Assembly: GCA_015489285.1 (NCBI GenBank)
Contig: WGAA01000230.1
Span: 1-35,927, forward strand
DNA: 35,927 nt
Direction: 5' to 3'
From: Anaerolineae bacterium
Lineage (GTDB): Bacteria > Chloroflexota > Anaerolineae > JAADDB01
Below are positions 23,886 through 32,203 of this stretch, in pieces; the first letter of the stretch is position 1, and each line of letters starts with the position of its first letter. The translations under genes were made by a program, and so were the position numbers. A model generated the notes under the pieces. The model saw only the letters and a program-made list of their open reading frames with translations, was not told the DNA's origin and searched no databases.

Positions 23886-24674
23886 TTATTTGCGAATGAC
23901 GTGAAAGCGAACAAGGCCGGGTATGAAATAATGGCGCTCGTAAGCCACCGGAACACTTCTCTCGTCGTACAGCACCTGCTCCAGGAAGAGGAGCGATTGC
24001 CCTTCGGGGACCTCCAACGCCCGGGCCAGGGCCGTATCCGCGTCGACGGCCAGGACATTGGTATAGGCGTAGGAGACGATGGGCTTTCCCCGGCGGCGCA
24101 GCATATCCAACAATGACCCCTGAAAGGTCAATTTTACCTCCTCCAGGGGCACAAGGGCGGCGGGGATGACGTCCAGCATCCAGGCCACCGGAATGTCGTC
24201 GACCAGGCGAGTGCGTGAAATGACGACGACGGATTCTCCCTCGGGGATGCCGAGGCGGGCCGCGGCCTTGGGCAGAGCGGCCTCCAGCCGAATGTGGAGA
24301 TCGCGCGTCCGCACCACCTTGTTACGGCGACGCATGATCTCGTCCAGGCTCTCCAAAACCTCGAGCCCCCCTTCCACGGTGATGGGGGGCACATTGACAA
24401 AGGTTCCCACGCCTCGCCGACGGACGATGATCCCCTGGGATTCCAGCGCCCGCAACACCTCCCGTAGCGTCGCGCGGGAAACTCCCAGCTGTTTAGCCAA
24501 CTCCGGCTCCGGCGGCAACTTGTCCCCCGGGCGATATCCGCCTTTGGCCAACAATTGCGTCAACGCATCCTGGGCCCTCATGTACAAGGGCCGAATGTCC
24601 CGGCCTCCTCTGCCGGATCCTTCCTCCACTTCCTGCTCCACGGTCGACTCCCCTCCCATACTTTGCGCCCACAT
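23886..24674 (-). CDS. GntR-family transcriptional regulator with UTRA ligand domain
   Basis: Likely ligand-responsive repressor of the surrounding operon, about 262 residues. After a short acidic N-terminus, a winged helix-turn-helix spans about 27-92 (YRPGDKLPPEPELAKQLGVSRATLREVLRALESQGIIVRRRGVGTFV, described as the GntR signature). The rest is a UTRA/chorismate-lyase-like fold (about 110-262: VVVISRTRLVDDIPVAW, LLFLEQVLYDERSVPVAYERHYF). The frame is open far upstream, but that part is the permease gene in another frame. The ATG at 24674 lies 6 bases after the permease stop; a GTG at 24677 and an ATG at 24659 are alternatives. Its place between transporter and enzyme genes argues that the imported compound or a product is its ligand. 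Confidence 0.9.
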   Translation of the reverse strand: MWAQSMGGESTVEQEVEEGSGRGGRDIRPLYMRAQDALTQLLAKGGYRPGDKLPPEPELAKQLGVSRATLREVLRALESQGIIVRRRGVGTFVNVPPITVEGGLEVLESLDEIMRRRNKVVRTRDLHIRLEAALPKAAARLGIPEGESVVVISRTRLVDDIPVAWMLDVIPAALVPLEEVKLTFQGSLLDMLRRRGKPIVSYAYTNVLAVDADTALARALEVPEGQSLLFLEQVLYDERSVPVAYERHYFIPGLVRFHVIRK

Positions 24675-24679
24675 CACGG

Positions 24680-25609
24680 TCACCGCTCCCCACGGACGTA
24701 CGGGATACCCAACGCCGCGGGAGCGCCAACGCGTCGGCGTACCCGCTCCTGTGTGGCGAAAATGAGAACCAAGATGGTGAAAAGGTACGGCATCATTTGC
24801 AGGAAATAAATGGGGATCGTGACCCCCTTCGTCTGCAAACCAAACTGCAGGGAGTTCACCCCACCGAACAGATACGAACCCAGCGCCGCCCGCAAGGGAT
24901 CCCAGAAGGCGAAAATGACCAGCCCCACCGCGATCCACCCGCGGCCGGCCGTCATCCCCTCGATCCACCCGGGGGTGTACGAAAGGGAAATCGTGGCTCC
25001 CCCCAAACCGGCCAACATCCCCCCGATGAAGGTGTACAGGTAACGCAGCTTGAACACGTTGATACCGGCCGCATCGGCCGTAGCGGGATCCTCCCCCACA
25101 GCCCGCAAGTGCAATCCCGGCCGCGTCTTGAAAATGAAATACCAGGCCAGCGGGAAAAGGAGGAAGGAGAAGTACACCAGCGGATCCCGCTGAAAGAGCA
25201 CCTCCCCCAGGAAAGGAATGCGGGAGAGCAGCGGGATCTTCCAGGCGGTGAAGCGGACACCGGGCACCCCTACGTAGGGTTTCCCCACCAGTGCGCTCAG
25301 CCCGGAGCCGAACAAGGTCAACGCGAGGCCGCTCACCACCTGATCCCCCCGCAAGGTGATGCTGACGAAGGCGTGAATGAGGCTCATCAGCCCCCCTACC
25401 AGCATGGCGGCCAGGGCACCGACCCAGGGGCTCCCCGTCTTCAACCCGACGATGAAACCGGAAACCGCCCCCATCAACATCATTCCTTCCACGCCCAGGT
25501 TGAGCACCCCGGCCCGTTCCGCGAAAATCTCCCCAATCGTCGCGTACAAAATCGGCGTACCGGCCCGGATGGCCGCAATTAGCGTCGCAGAAATGAAGAC
25601 CCAGTCCAT
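24680..25609 (-). CDS. ABC transporter permease, nucleoside/purine BMP type (second subunit)
   Basis: Membrane subunit of 309 residues of the BMP-dependent importer, similar to YufQ/NupQ or RbsC-like permeases. About eight hydrophobic segments are seen. Hallmarks are GEIFAERAGVLNLGVEGMMLMGA (about 25-47), ALTLFGSGLSALVG, LRAVGEDPATADAAGINVFKLRY (about 165-190) and GGMLAGLGGATISL. The ATG at 25609 has GAGGG upstream and gives the usual N-terminus; the frame is open 18 codons further into the other permease gene. It pairs with the permease encoded just before it. Confidence 0.93.
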   Translation of the reverse strand: MDWVFISATLIAAIRAGTPILYATIGEIFAERAGVLNLGVEGMMLMGAVSGFIVGLKTGSPWVGALAAMLVGGLMSLIHAFVSITLRGDQVVSGLALTLFGSGLSALVGKPYVGVPGVRFTAWKIPLLSRIPFLGEVLFQRDPLVYFSFLLFPLAWYFIFKTRPGLHLRAVGEDPATADAAGINVFKLRYLYTFIGGMLAGLGGATISLSYTPGWIEGMTAGRGWIAVGLVIFAFWDPLRAALGSYLFGGVNSLQFGLQTKGVTIPIYFLQMMPYLFTILVLIFATQERVRRRVGAPAALGIPYVRGER

Positions 25610-25643
25610 GAGTTTCCCTCTATCCCTCTGGATTGACGTCCCC

Positions 25644-26783
25644 TCAAGAGGACACGCGCTCAATCCGCAATGTGTAATAGCTGAGAATTTCTCCGCCCAG
25701 GACGAAGAACAAAATCAACCCCTGCAAGATGAACGAAACCGCTACCGGAAGCCCCATGCTGATCTGGAGCTGATCCCCGGCCACGAGCAACGCCCCAAAG
25801 AGAAAAGCCACGACCGGCAGAACCAGCGGGTGGAGCTTGGCCAACCACGCGATGATGATGGCCGTATAGCCGTAGCCCGGGGAAATTTGGTGCTGCAAGC
25901 GATGGATAATGCCCATGACTTCGGCCATTCCGGCCACCCCGGCCAGGCCCCCACTGATGGCCATGACGATGAGGACGTTGCGGGCGATGCGCATGCCCGC
26001 GTAGCGGGCGGCCTTCTGGTTGCGGCCGATGACGTCCACCTCGAACCCCCACTTGCTCCGAGTGACGAACACGTACAGGAGGATGGCCGCGATGATGCCG
26101 AACAGGAGTCCCAGGTGAACCCGATGCCGCGGCGTGAGGAAGAACAAGCCGGGGGTCCGAGGCAACCATAACTCCCGGGGAAACACGGCCGTCAGGGGGA
26201 ATCCCAAGCTGGCCGGGTCCTTCCAGGGCACGTTGACCAGGTAATCCACCCAGAGGATGGCCACATAGTTGAGCATCAGGGTGGTGATGATCTCGTTGAC
26301 GTTCAGGTAGGCCTTCAAGGCCCCCGGGATCAGGGCCCAGAGGGCGCCGGCGGCAAATCCGGCCGCGGTGATGATGACCAACCACATCCACGGCTGGATC
26401 TGGGGGAACTTCTGGGGGAGAAAGAGGGCGATTCCTCCCGCGGCAATGGCCCCCATGTGCAATTGTCCCTCCGCGCCGATGTTCCACAACTGCATGCGAA
26501 AAGCCAGGGAGACCCCCAACCCGGCCAGGATCAGGGGAATGGTCTTCACCAGCGTCTCCCCCAGGGCGTACTTGGACCCGAACGCGCCTTTAGCCATGGC
26601 CACATACGCCGCGACCGGATCCACCCCATTCGCCCAAATGAGCAAGGCGCCTGTGAGCAATCCCAACACGATGGACAACACAGGGACGATTGCGCTCACC
26701 CAGCGAGGACGTACCAGCCGCTGTTCGACGCGAATTCTCCAGGGAAATCCTCCCCGCCCCACCTTCATATCCTCCACGGTCAT
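25644..26783 (-). CDS. ABC transporter permease, nucleoside/purine BMP type (first subunit)
   Basis: Membrane subunit of 379 residues, YufP/NupP-like. A hydrophobic segment at about 28-52 is followed by the permease core with LAGLGVSLAFRMQLWNIGAEGQLHMGAI (about 86-113), LNVNEIITTLMLNYVAILWVDYLV (about 160-183) and VIGRNQKAARYAGMRIARNV (about 252-272), typical of this class. The start codon overlaps the ATPase stop in an ATGA junction (26780-26783), so translation is coupled. It should form a heterodimer with the next permease. Confidence 0.93.
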   Translation of the reverse strand: MTVEDMKVGRGGFPWRIRVEQRLVRPRWVSAIVPVLSIVLGLLTGALLIWANGVDPVAAYVAMAKGAFGSKYALGETLVKTIPLILAGLGVSLAFRMQLWNIGAEGQLHMGAIAAGGIALFLPQKFPQIQPWMWLVIITAAGFAAGALWALIPGALKAYLNVNEIITTLMLNYVAILWVDYLVNVPWKDPASLGFPLTAVFPRELWLPRTPGLFFLTPRHRVHLGLLFGIIAAILLYVFVTRSKWGFEVDVIGRNQKAARYAGMRIARNVLIVMAISGGLAGVAGMAEVMGIIHRLQHQISPGYGYTAIIIAWLAKLHPLVLPVVAFLFGALLVAGDQLQISMGLPVAVSFILQGLILFFVLGGEILSYYTLRIERVSS

Positions 26784-28303
26784 GCGCCTCTTCCCTCCAG
26801 ACGAGTTCCTGCCATAAGCAGGCCGATTTCCTCCACCGGGGCATCCGGTGGGACCTCACCCATGATCTCGCCTTCGTACATGACAATGATGCGATCGCTC
26901 AACGCCCGCACCTCTTCCAGGTCCTCGGAGATGAGGAGAATAGCCGCCCCCTGGGAACGCTGCTCCAACAACCGCTGGCGGACGGCTTCCGTGGCCCCCA
27001 CGTCCAACCCCTGGGTCGGGTGGACGGCGATGACGACCGCGGGCCGGGAGGAGAATTCCCGGGCCAGAATAAGCTTCTGGATGTTCCCACCGGACAGGGT
27101 ACGGGCCTCCACATCGGGATTGGGAGCCATCACGTCGAAATGGCGGAGGAGTTCCTTGGCCTTCTCCCGCATCTGCTTCCAGTTCAGGAAGAAGCCCGGC
27201 AGGCGACGGTACGCCTTGAGGAACAGGTTGCCCGTGAGGTGCAGAGAGGGAACGATGCCCACGTGCACCCGGTCTTCCGGAATGTGGCTCACACCGGCAT
27301 CGATGAAGGCCCGAGCCCCCGCGTTCGTCAAATCCTGTCCGTTGACCCGCACGCGTCCCCCCGTGCTCTCCCGCAAGCCGGTAATGACCTCGGCCAGCTC
27401 GCTCTGCCCGTTCCCGGAAACACCGGCCACCCCCAGAATCTCCCGCTCCCGCACGTGGAAAGTGACCCCCTTGAGGGCCGGAACCCCGCGATCACTCAAC
27501 GCCCGGAGCCCCTGCACCTCCAACACGGGAGCGCCCGGCTCGACGGGTTCCTTCTCTATGTGGAAGAGGACCTCACGCCCCACCATCATGCGGGCCAGCT
27601 CCTCCTTGGTGGCCATCTGCGCCTCCACCGTCCCCACCACTCGACCTTTGCGCAGGATGGTGATGCGGTCGGCGATGGCCAACACCTCGTCCAGCTTGTG
27701 GGAGATGAAGATGATGGTATGCCCTTCCCGGGCCATCCGTCGCAGGGTGACGAAGAGCTCCTCCACTTCCTGGGGGGTAAGGACGGCCGTGGGTTCGTCC
27801 ATGATGAGGATGCGGGCCCCCCGGTAGAGGGCTTTGAGGATCTCGACTCGCTGTTGCTCGCCCAGGCTGAGCTGCCAGATATACGCCTGGGGGTCGACTT
27901 TGAGGCCGTATTGCTCTTCCAACCGGCGGATCTCTTGCTCCGCCTCGGCCAGGTTGAGGAAGAAACGGGGTTTATCCAGCCCGAGGATGATGTTTTCGGC
28001 CACCGTGTGGGTTTCGACGAGCTTGAAATGCTGGTGGACCATGCCGACACCGTGGGCGATGGCGTCACGCGGGGAGTTGAAGACGACCCGTCGACCGTAA
28101 AGGTAAATTTCCCCTTCGTCAGGACGGTAGAGGCCGCTGAGGATGTTCATCAACGTGGTCTTGCCGGCCCCATTTTCCCCCAAAAGAGCGTGGATTTCCC
28201 CCTCATAGGCACTGAAATTCACGTGATCGTTTGCCAAAACGCCGGGGAAGCGTTTGACAATGTTCCGCATCTCTACGGCAATACGCGCTGTTTCCCCTTC
28301 CAT
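26780..28303 (-). CDS. ABC transporter ATP-binding protein with two ATPase domains (YufO-like)
   Basis: Powers the two BMP-type permeases. The 507 residues carry two nucleotide-binding domains, as in ribose, nucleoside and purine importers. Domain 1 has Walker A GENGAGKTT (near 43), signature LSLGEQQR and Walker B ILIMDEPTAVL. Domain 2 has a degenerate Walker A (GVSGNGQSEL, with no Lys), signature LSGGNIQK and the altered Walker B VVIAVHPTQGLDVGA. This asymmetry is normal for the family. The ATG at 28303 follows GGGAGG with 7-base spacing. A hairpin lies between it and the lipoprotein gene. Confidence 0.94.
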   Translation of the reverse strand: MEGETARIAVEMRNIVKRFPGVLANDHVNFSAYEGEIHALLGENGAGKTTLMNILSGLYRPDEGEIYLYGRRVVFNSPRDAIAHGVGMVHQHFKLVETHTVAENIILGLDKPRFFLNLAEAEQEIRRLEEQYGLKVDPQAYIWQLSLGEQQRVEILKALYRGARILIMDEPTAVLTPQEVEELFVTLRRMAREGHTIIFISHKLDEVLAIADRITILRKGRVVGTVEAQMATKEELARMMVGREVLFHIEKEPVEPGAPVLEVQGLRALSDRGVPALKGVTFHVREREILGVAGVSGNGQSELAEVITGLRESTGGRVRVNGQDLTNAGARAFIDAGVSHIPEDRVHVGIVPSLHLTGNLFLKAYRRLPGFFLNWKQMREKAKELLRHFDVMAPNPDVEARTLSGGNIQKLILAREFSSRPAVVIAVHPTQGLDVGATEAVRQRLLEQRSQGAAILLISEDLEEVRALSDRIIVMYEGEIMGEVPPDAPVEEIGLLMAGTRLEGRGA

Positions 28304-28334
28304 GCAATAGCCTCCCGGAAGAATGTAGGGGAAT

Positions 28335-28366
28335 CGGGGTGCCATGTGCGCCGACATGGCACCCCG
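28335..28366 (-). terminator. stem-loop between binding-protein and ATPase genes
   Basis: Perfect 13-bp inverted repeat (28335-28347 / 28354-28366) with a 6-base loop and no T-run after it on the minus strand. It probably protects the upstream lipoprotein mRNA from 3' decay or causes partial termination, giving more binding protein than transporter, as known for many ABC operons. Confidence 0.65.
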
Positions 28367-28406
28367 ACGAGCGATCCGTCAGAATGGCATCATCCCACGA
28401 GGCCCA

Positions 28407-30641
28407 TTACTGGGGTATCTCGCCGACGACCCCTTCGACGAACCACTTCATGCTCAACATCTCCTCATCGGAGAGACATTGCCCCTCAGGCACCTTCACG
28501 TTGCCGTTCTGGTCCTTGATGGGGCCGCAGAAGACATCCCAGGACCCGTCGATGATCTTCTGCTTCTCCTGCTCGACCAGGGCCTTCACATCGTCGGGGA
28601 CCATATCGCCGTAGGGGCCCAGGTCGACGACCCCGTCGGCCAGACCACCCCAGTACGGTGTCGGATCGAATTTGCCGGCCTGAATGTCCTTGACGACCTT
28701 GGTGTAGTACACACCCCAGTGCCAGACGGGACCGGTGAGCACGGCCTTGGGGGCGAAAGAGCGCATATCCGAGTTATAGCCGATGCCGTAGGCCCCGTGG
28801 TCCTGGGCGGCCTGCATGGGAGCCGGCGTATCCTGGTGCTGGGCGATTACATCCACGCCCGAGGAAAGGAGCGTCTCCGCGGCCTCCCGCTCCGTGGGCG
28901 GATCGTACCACGTGTTCGTCCACACGACTTGGACGGTCGCGTTGGGATTGACCTTACGCACTCCCAGGGTGAAGGCGTTGATCCCGCGGATGACCTCGGG
29001 AATGGGGAAAGCGGCCACGTAGCCGATCTTGTTGCTCTTCGTCATCTTGCCGGCTACAAGGCCAGAGAGATAGCGCGGTTGATACATGCGGCCGAAGTAG
29101 TTGGTGAAATTCTTGCCGTTGGACTTGTACCCGGAGCAATGCAACCAGTAGACATCGGGATACTCCTCGGCCAGAGCCGCCATCGTGTCCATGTAGCCGA
29201 AGGAGGTCCCGAAGATGACGTCATATCCCTTCTCCGCGAAATCGCGGAAAACGCGCTCGGCATCGGCGCCCTCGGGCACGCTCTCCACATACGCCGTCTC
29301 CACGTTGGGGACGTTCTTCTCCAGCTCCAGACGTCCCTGATCGTGGGCATAGGTCCAACCCGCGTCACCAATGGGGCCCACGTAGACGAACGCGGCCTTG
29401 ATCGGCTTGGCCTCCGCGCCCGACTCGGCAGGGGCTTCTGCCTTCTTCTCCTCCGCCTTGGGAGGTTCCTCGCCGCCGGGGATCTCGCCGATCACGCCCT
29501 TGACGAACCACTTCATGTTCCAAATCTGCTCCCAGGAGAGGCTATCCCCCTCGGCCACGGCGAGCTGTCCGTTCTGGGCGTAGATGGGCCCGGCCCCCAC
29601 ATCGAGTTCGTGAGAGACGATCTTCTTCTTGAGCTCGCTCACCTTTTCCTTGATGGCGTCATCCGCGGCCGGACCGAACTTGAAGTCCACGATGCCGGTA
29701 TCCGCATCCCACCAGGAATCGGGCAGCCCACGCGGCTTGAACGTGCCCTCCTTCACCTCCTTGAGGATCTCCGCGTAAGCAACGCCCCAATTCCAATGAG
29801 GCACACCGATGCACCCGGCGCCCGCGAGCTCACACGCGTTGGGGCTGTCGTAGGCCATGCCCCATTTGCCCTTCTCCGTGGCCGCCTGGACGGGGCCGGG
29901 CGTGTCGGACCCGGTGATGATGACATCCGCGCCTGCGGCCAGCAGGGTTTCCGCGGCCTCACGCTCTGTGGGCGGGTCGTACCAGGAGTTGATCCACACG
30001 ACCTGGACCTGGATGTCGGGGTCTACGCTGTGGGCCCCCAGGGTGACGAAGTTGATATGCCGGATGACCTCAGGAATGGGGAAGGGGGCGACATACCCCA
30101 GCTTCTTGGTTTTCGTCTTCATGGCCGCGGCCACGCCGGCCAGGTACTTCATCTTGTACATGCGGCCGAAGAGGTTGTCGAAATTCGTGTCGTTCCACTT
30201 GTACCCCGAGACGTGAATCCACACGGTGTCGGGATATTCCTGGGCCAGCTTCTCCATCGTGTCCATGTAGCCGAAGGAGGTTCCGAAAATGACATCGTAC
30301 CCCTTCTCCGCGAACTCGCGGAAGACGCGCTCGGCGTCGGCTCCTTCGGGCACGCTCTCCACGTACGTGGTCTCCACATCGGGCATGACCTTTTCCACGT
30401 ACTTGCGTCCCAAATCGTGGGCATAGGTCCACCCCGCATCACCGATGGGGCCGACGTACACCCAGGCGGCTTTGAGCTTCTTCCCCCCCTCTTTTTCGGC
30501 CTGAGCGGGCTGTGTCGGTTGGGTTGCGCCCATGGTCTGGGCCGGGGCGGGTTTCGTGGGCGTCGGGGTGGCTTTGGAACAAGCGCCTACCACCAAAGCG
30601 ATGAGCAGGACGAGCAGTACAACTCCCCACAGACGGCGCAT
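28407..30641 (-). CDS. lipoprotein with two tandem BMP-family substrate-binding domains
   Basis: Binding component of the importer, 744 residues, about twice the usual BMP/PnrA length. A lipobox (VGAC, Cys21) ends the signal peptide, followed by a Thr/Pro/Gln linker. Domain 1 (about 58-395) and domain 2 (about 423-744) begin with nearly the same YVGPIGDAGWTYAHD motif, share AYVESVPEGADAERVF-type and KGYDVIFGTSFGYMDTM segments, and end with the same MKWFV.GV.GEIP tail. A charged Glu/Lys/Ala linker joins them. The putative ligand loop differs: TGSDTPGP in domain 1, AQHQDTPAP in domain 2. BMP proteins usually bind nucleosides or purines. The ATG at 30641 has AGGAGGG upstream; an earlier in-frame start would spoil the signal peptide. 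Confidence 0.93.
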   Translation of the reverse strand: MRRLWGVVLLVLLIALVVGACSKATPTPTKPAPAQTMGATQPTQPAQAEKEGGKKLKAAWVYVGPIGDAGWTYAHDLGRKYVEKVMPDVETTYVESVPEGADAERVFREFAEKGYDVIFGTSFGYMDTMEKLAQEYPDTVWIHVSGYKWNDTNFDNLFGRMYKMKYLAGVAAAMKTKTKKLGYVAPFPIPEVIRHINFVTLGAHSVDPDIQVQVVWINSWYDPPTEREAAETLLAAGADVIITGSDTPGPVQAATEKGKWGMAYDSPNACELAGAGCIGVPHWNWGVAYAEILKEVKEGTFKPRGLPDSWWDADTGIVDFKFGPAADDAIKEKVSELKKKIVSHELDVGAGPIYAQNGQLAVAEGDSLSWEQIWNMKWFVKGVIGEIPGGEEPPKAEEKKAEAPAESGAEAKPIKAAFVYVGPIGDAGWTYAHDQGRLELEKNVPNVETAYVESVPEGADAERVFRDFAEKGYDVIFGTSFGYMDTMAALAEEYPDVYWLHCSGYKSNGKNFTNYFGRMYQPRYLSGLVAGKMTKSNKIGYVAAFPIPEVIRGINAFTLGVRKVNPNATVQVVWTNTWYDPPTEREAAETLLSSGVDVIAQHQDTPAPMQAAQDHGAYGIGYNSDMRSFAPKAVLTGPVWHWGVYYTKVVKDIQAGKFDPTPYWGGLADGVVDLGPYGDMVPDDVKALVEQEKQKIIDGSWDVFCGPIKDQNGNVKVPEGQCLSDEEMLSMKWFVEGVVGEIPQ

Positions 30642-30770
30642 GGTGACCCTCCTTCTCCTTGGTCGTCCTTCTTTGAACTCGCGTTCCATACCTTGGGTGA
30701 CGTCTCGACATCCTCCGTGTTCGGCAAAAGATCGGCCTCATGTCCCCATCGCGCCGAGATCATCACCCTG

Positions 30771-30782
30771 TGACCTCGGTCA
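30771..30782. promoter_or_regulatory. inverted repeat TGACC-TC-GGTCA in the operon leader
   Basis: Perfect 5-bp arms with a 2-base centre, about 65 bases downstream of the predicted start of transcription. It could bind a dimeric regulator, but arms this short can also arise by chance. Confidence 0.25.
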
Positions 30783-30852
30783 TGAAAAGAGCCCGTCACG
30801 CCCTTTTGACATCGCCGAGGTACACCCAAACACGCGGGGAATCACGAATGTA

Positions 30853-30882
30853 ATAGTACCATCATTCGGGGGAAATTGTCAA
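30853..30882 (-). promoter_or_regulatory. sigma-70-like promoter of the ten-gene transport and catabolic operon
   Basis: On the minus strand TTGACA (30882-30877, consensus) and TACTAT (30858-30853) are 18 bp apart, and the -10 is preceded by TGG, an extended -10 form. Transcription would begin near 30846 and run toward the lipoprotein gene. Confidence 0.65.
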
Positions 30883-30887
30883 TCCCG

Positions 30888-30898
30888 TTGTCAGACAA
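30888..30898. promoter_or_regulatory. candidate GntR/UTRA operator TTGTCAGACAA
   Basis: Perfect inverted repeat (TTGTC and GACAA around an A) 5 bases upstream of the -35 element. A second TTGTC occurs at 30876-30880, overlapping the -35 box. HutC-subfamily GntR proteins often bind TTGTNTANACAA-like sites, so the regulator encoded in the same operon (23886-24674) is the natural candidate. No binding data. Confidence 0.45.
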
Positions 30899-31021
30899 CC
30901 CTGGATTGGGGAGGACCGTCCCCTTTTACCGTCACACGTTCAATTCCCAAGGGGGAGCGAAATACGTAAGATAAGAAGGGGAAAGCAAGAAACACCTGAC
31001 AGGAGTGCAAAGGCGATTGGC

Positions 31022-32152
31022 ATGACAGAAGGGAGATCGCTGTACGACCTCACGTACGAGGAACTGGAGGACGTCATCAAGGGGTGGGGGCACCCCGCGT
31101 ATCGCGCGCGCCAAATTTGGGAATGGGTGTACGTGAAATTGGCAGGGGATTTCGCCTCGATGACGAACCTGCCCAAAGAGCTACGCCGGCAATTGGCCGA
31201 GACATTTTCCCTGGCGCCGCTCCACCTCCTCACGGAGGCCGTCTCCACCGACAAGCGCACGCGCAAGGGGCTTTTCCGCCTCCGGGGGAACGAGACCGTG
31301 GAAACGGTACTCATGTTCTACGACAAGCGCCGCACGCTCTGCATCTCCAGCCAGGTCGGATGTGGAATGGGATGCCCCTTCTGCGCCACGGGCCTGAGCG
31401 GCTTCCGTCGCAACCTGAGCACGGGGGAAATCGTGGGCCAGGTTCTCTATTACGCCCGATGGCTTGCCGACCCTCTGGCAGGAGGGGAGGAGGCTGCCCC
31501 CGTCCCCCGACCCACCCGGGTGACCAATGTGGTCTTCATGGGCATGGGGGAGCCGATGGCCAACTACGACCGGGGGTGGAAAGCCATCCGCATCCTCACG
31601 GACAAACGGGGCTTCAACCTGGGCGCACGTCGTATTACCGTGAGCACCGTGGGCCTCGTCCCCGGAATCCTGCGGATGGCCGAGGAGGACTTGCAGGTCA
31701 AATTGGCCGTCTCCCTCCACGCGGCAGAGGACGAGCTGCGGAATTGGCTTGTCCCCATTAACCGGCGTTACCCCCTGGCCGAACTGATGGACGCGGTGCG
31801 GACGTACATCCGGCGGACGGGGCGCCGTGTGACCTTTGAGTACGCGCTCATGCGGGACATCAACGACCGTCCGGAGCACGCTCGGGCCCTCATCCGGCGC
31901 TTGAAAGGGGTTCTGGCGCACGTCAACCTCATCCCGCTGAACCCCGTCGAGGGCTCACCGTTTCAACCGAGCACCCGACGGACCACCGTCCGTTTTGCCC
32001 GCATGCTGGAGGACGCGGGCATTCCTGTCACCGTGCGTTTGCGTCGCGGGCTGGACATCAACGCGGGATGCGGCCAACTCCGACGTCACGTTCTTCAGGG
32101 AGGACAAGAGGGGGAAAAGAGAGAGGGAGAAATCACCGGGGTAAGGGGGTGA
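31022..32152 (+). CDS. rlmN: dual-specificity RNA (adenine-C2) methyltransferase RlmN
   Basis: Radical SAM enzyme that methylates C2 of A2503 in 23S rRNA and A37 in some tRNAs. The 376 residues contain the [4Fe-4S] motif CGMGCPFC (C114, C118, C121), the GMGEPMANYD stretch that contacts SAM, and LRRGLDINAGCGQL near 340-356 with the methyl-carrier Cys. The N-terminal helical RNA-binding domain (about 1-95) has HPAYRARQIWEWVY. A run of basic and Gly/Glu residues forms a short C-terminal tail, whose codons overlap the left arm of the terminator hairpin. The ribosome site is modest. It is convergent with rpmB and divergent from the transport operon. Confidence 0.95.
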   Translation: MTEGRSLYDLTYEELEDVIKGWGHPAYRARQIWEWVYVKLAGDFASMTNLPKELRRQLAETFSLAPLHLLTEAVSTDKRTRKGLFRLRGNETVETVLMFYDKRRTLCISSQVGCGMGCPFCATGLSGFRRNLSTGEIVGQVLYYARWLADPLAGGEEAAPVPRPTRVTNVVFMGMGEPMANYDRGWKAIRILTDKRGFNLGARRITVSTVGLVPGILRMAEEDLQVKLAVSLHAAEDELRNWLVPINRRYPLAELMDAVRTYIRRTGRRVTFEYALMRDINDRPEHARALIRRLKGVLAHVNLIPLNPVEGSPFQPSTRRTTVRFARMLEDAGIPVTVRLRRGLDINAGCGQLRRHVLQGGQEGEKREGEITGVRG

Positions 32153-32190
32153 CGAGACACGGAGGGATGTTCTCCGCACCCCCTTACCCC
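32138..32190. terminator. bidirectional terminator between rlmN and rpmB
   Basis: A perfect 14-bp inverted repeat (ggggtaagggggtg at 32138-32151, complement at 32177-32190) encloses a smaller cggag/ctccg hairpin (32160-32176). The left arm overlaps the last codons of rlmN. It ends both convergent genes. Confidence 0.7.
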
Positions 32191-32203
32191 ATCCTTGGCG
32201 GCG

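Larger units (their letters stand above)
30642..31021. other. 380-bp divergent control region
   Basis: Lies between the lipoprotein gene (minus) and rlmN (plus). It holds the predicted minus-strand promoter (30853-30882), the palindrome TTGTC-A-GACAA (30888-30898), an inverted repeat TGACC-TC-GGTCA (30771-30782) and the rlmN upstream region, for which I see no convincing promoter. Transcription from the minus promoter would leave a leader of about 200 bases. No riboswitch class was recognised in it. Confidence 0.6.

Noticed and set aside
26690..28519. Plus-strand open frame opposite the double ATPase gene
   Set aside because: The minus strand encodes complete ATPase motifs; the plus-strand translation has no family features or ribosome site.
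28344..30773. Plus-strand open frame of about 809 codons opposite the lipoprotein gene
   Set aside because: It is the antisense of a clear tandem BMP protein. The apparent internal repeat in its translation just reflects the real duplication on the other strand.
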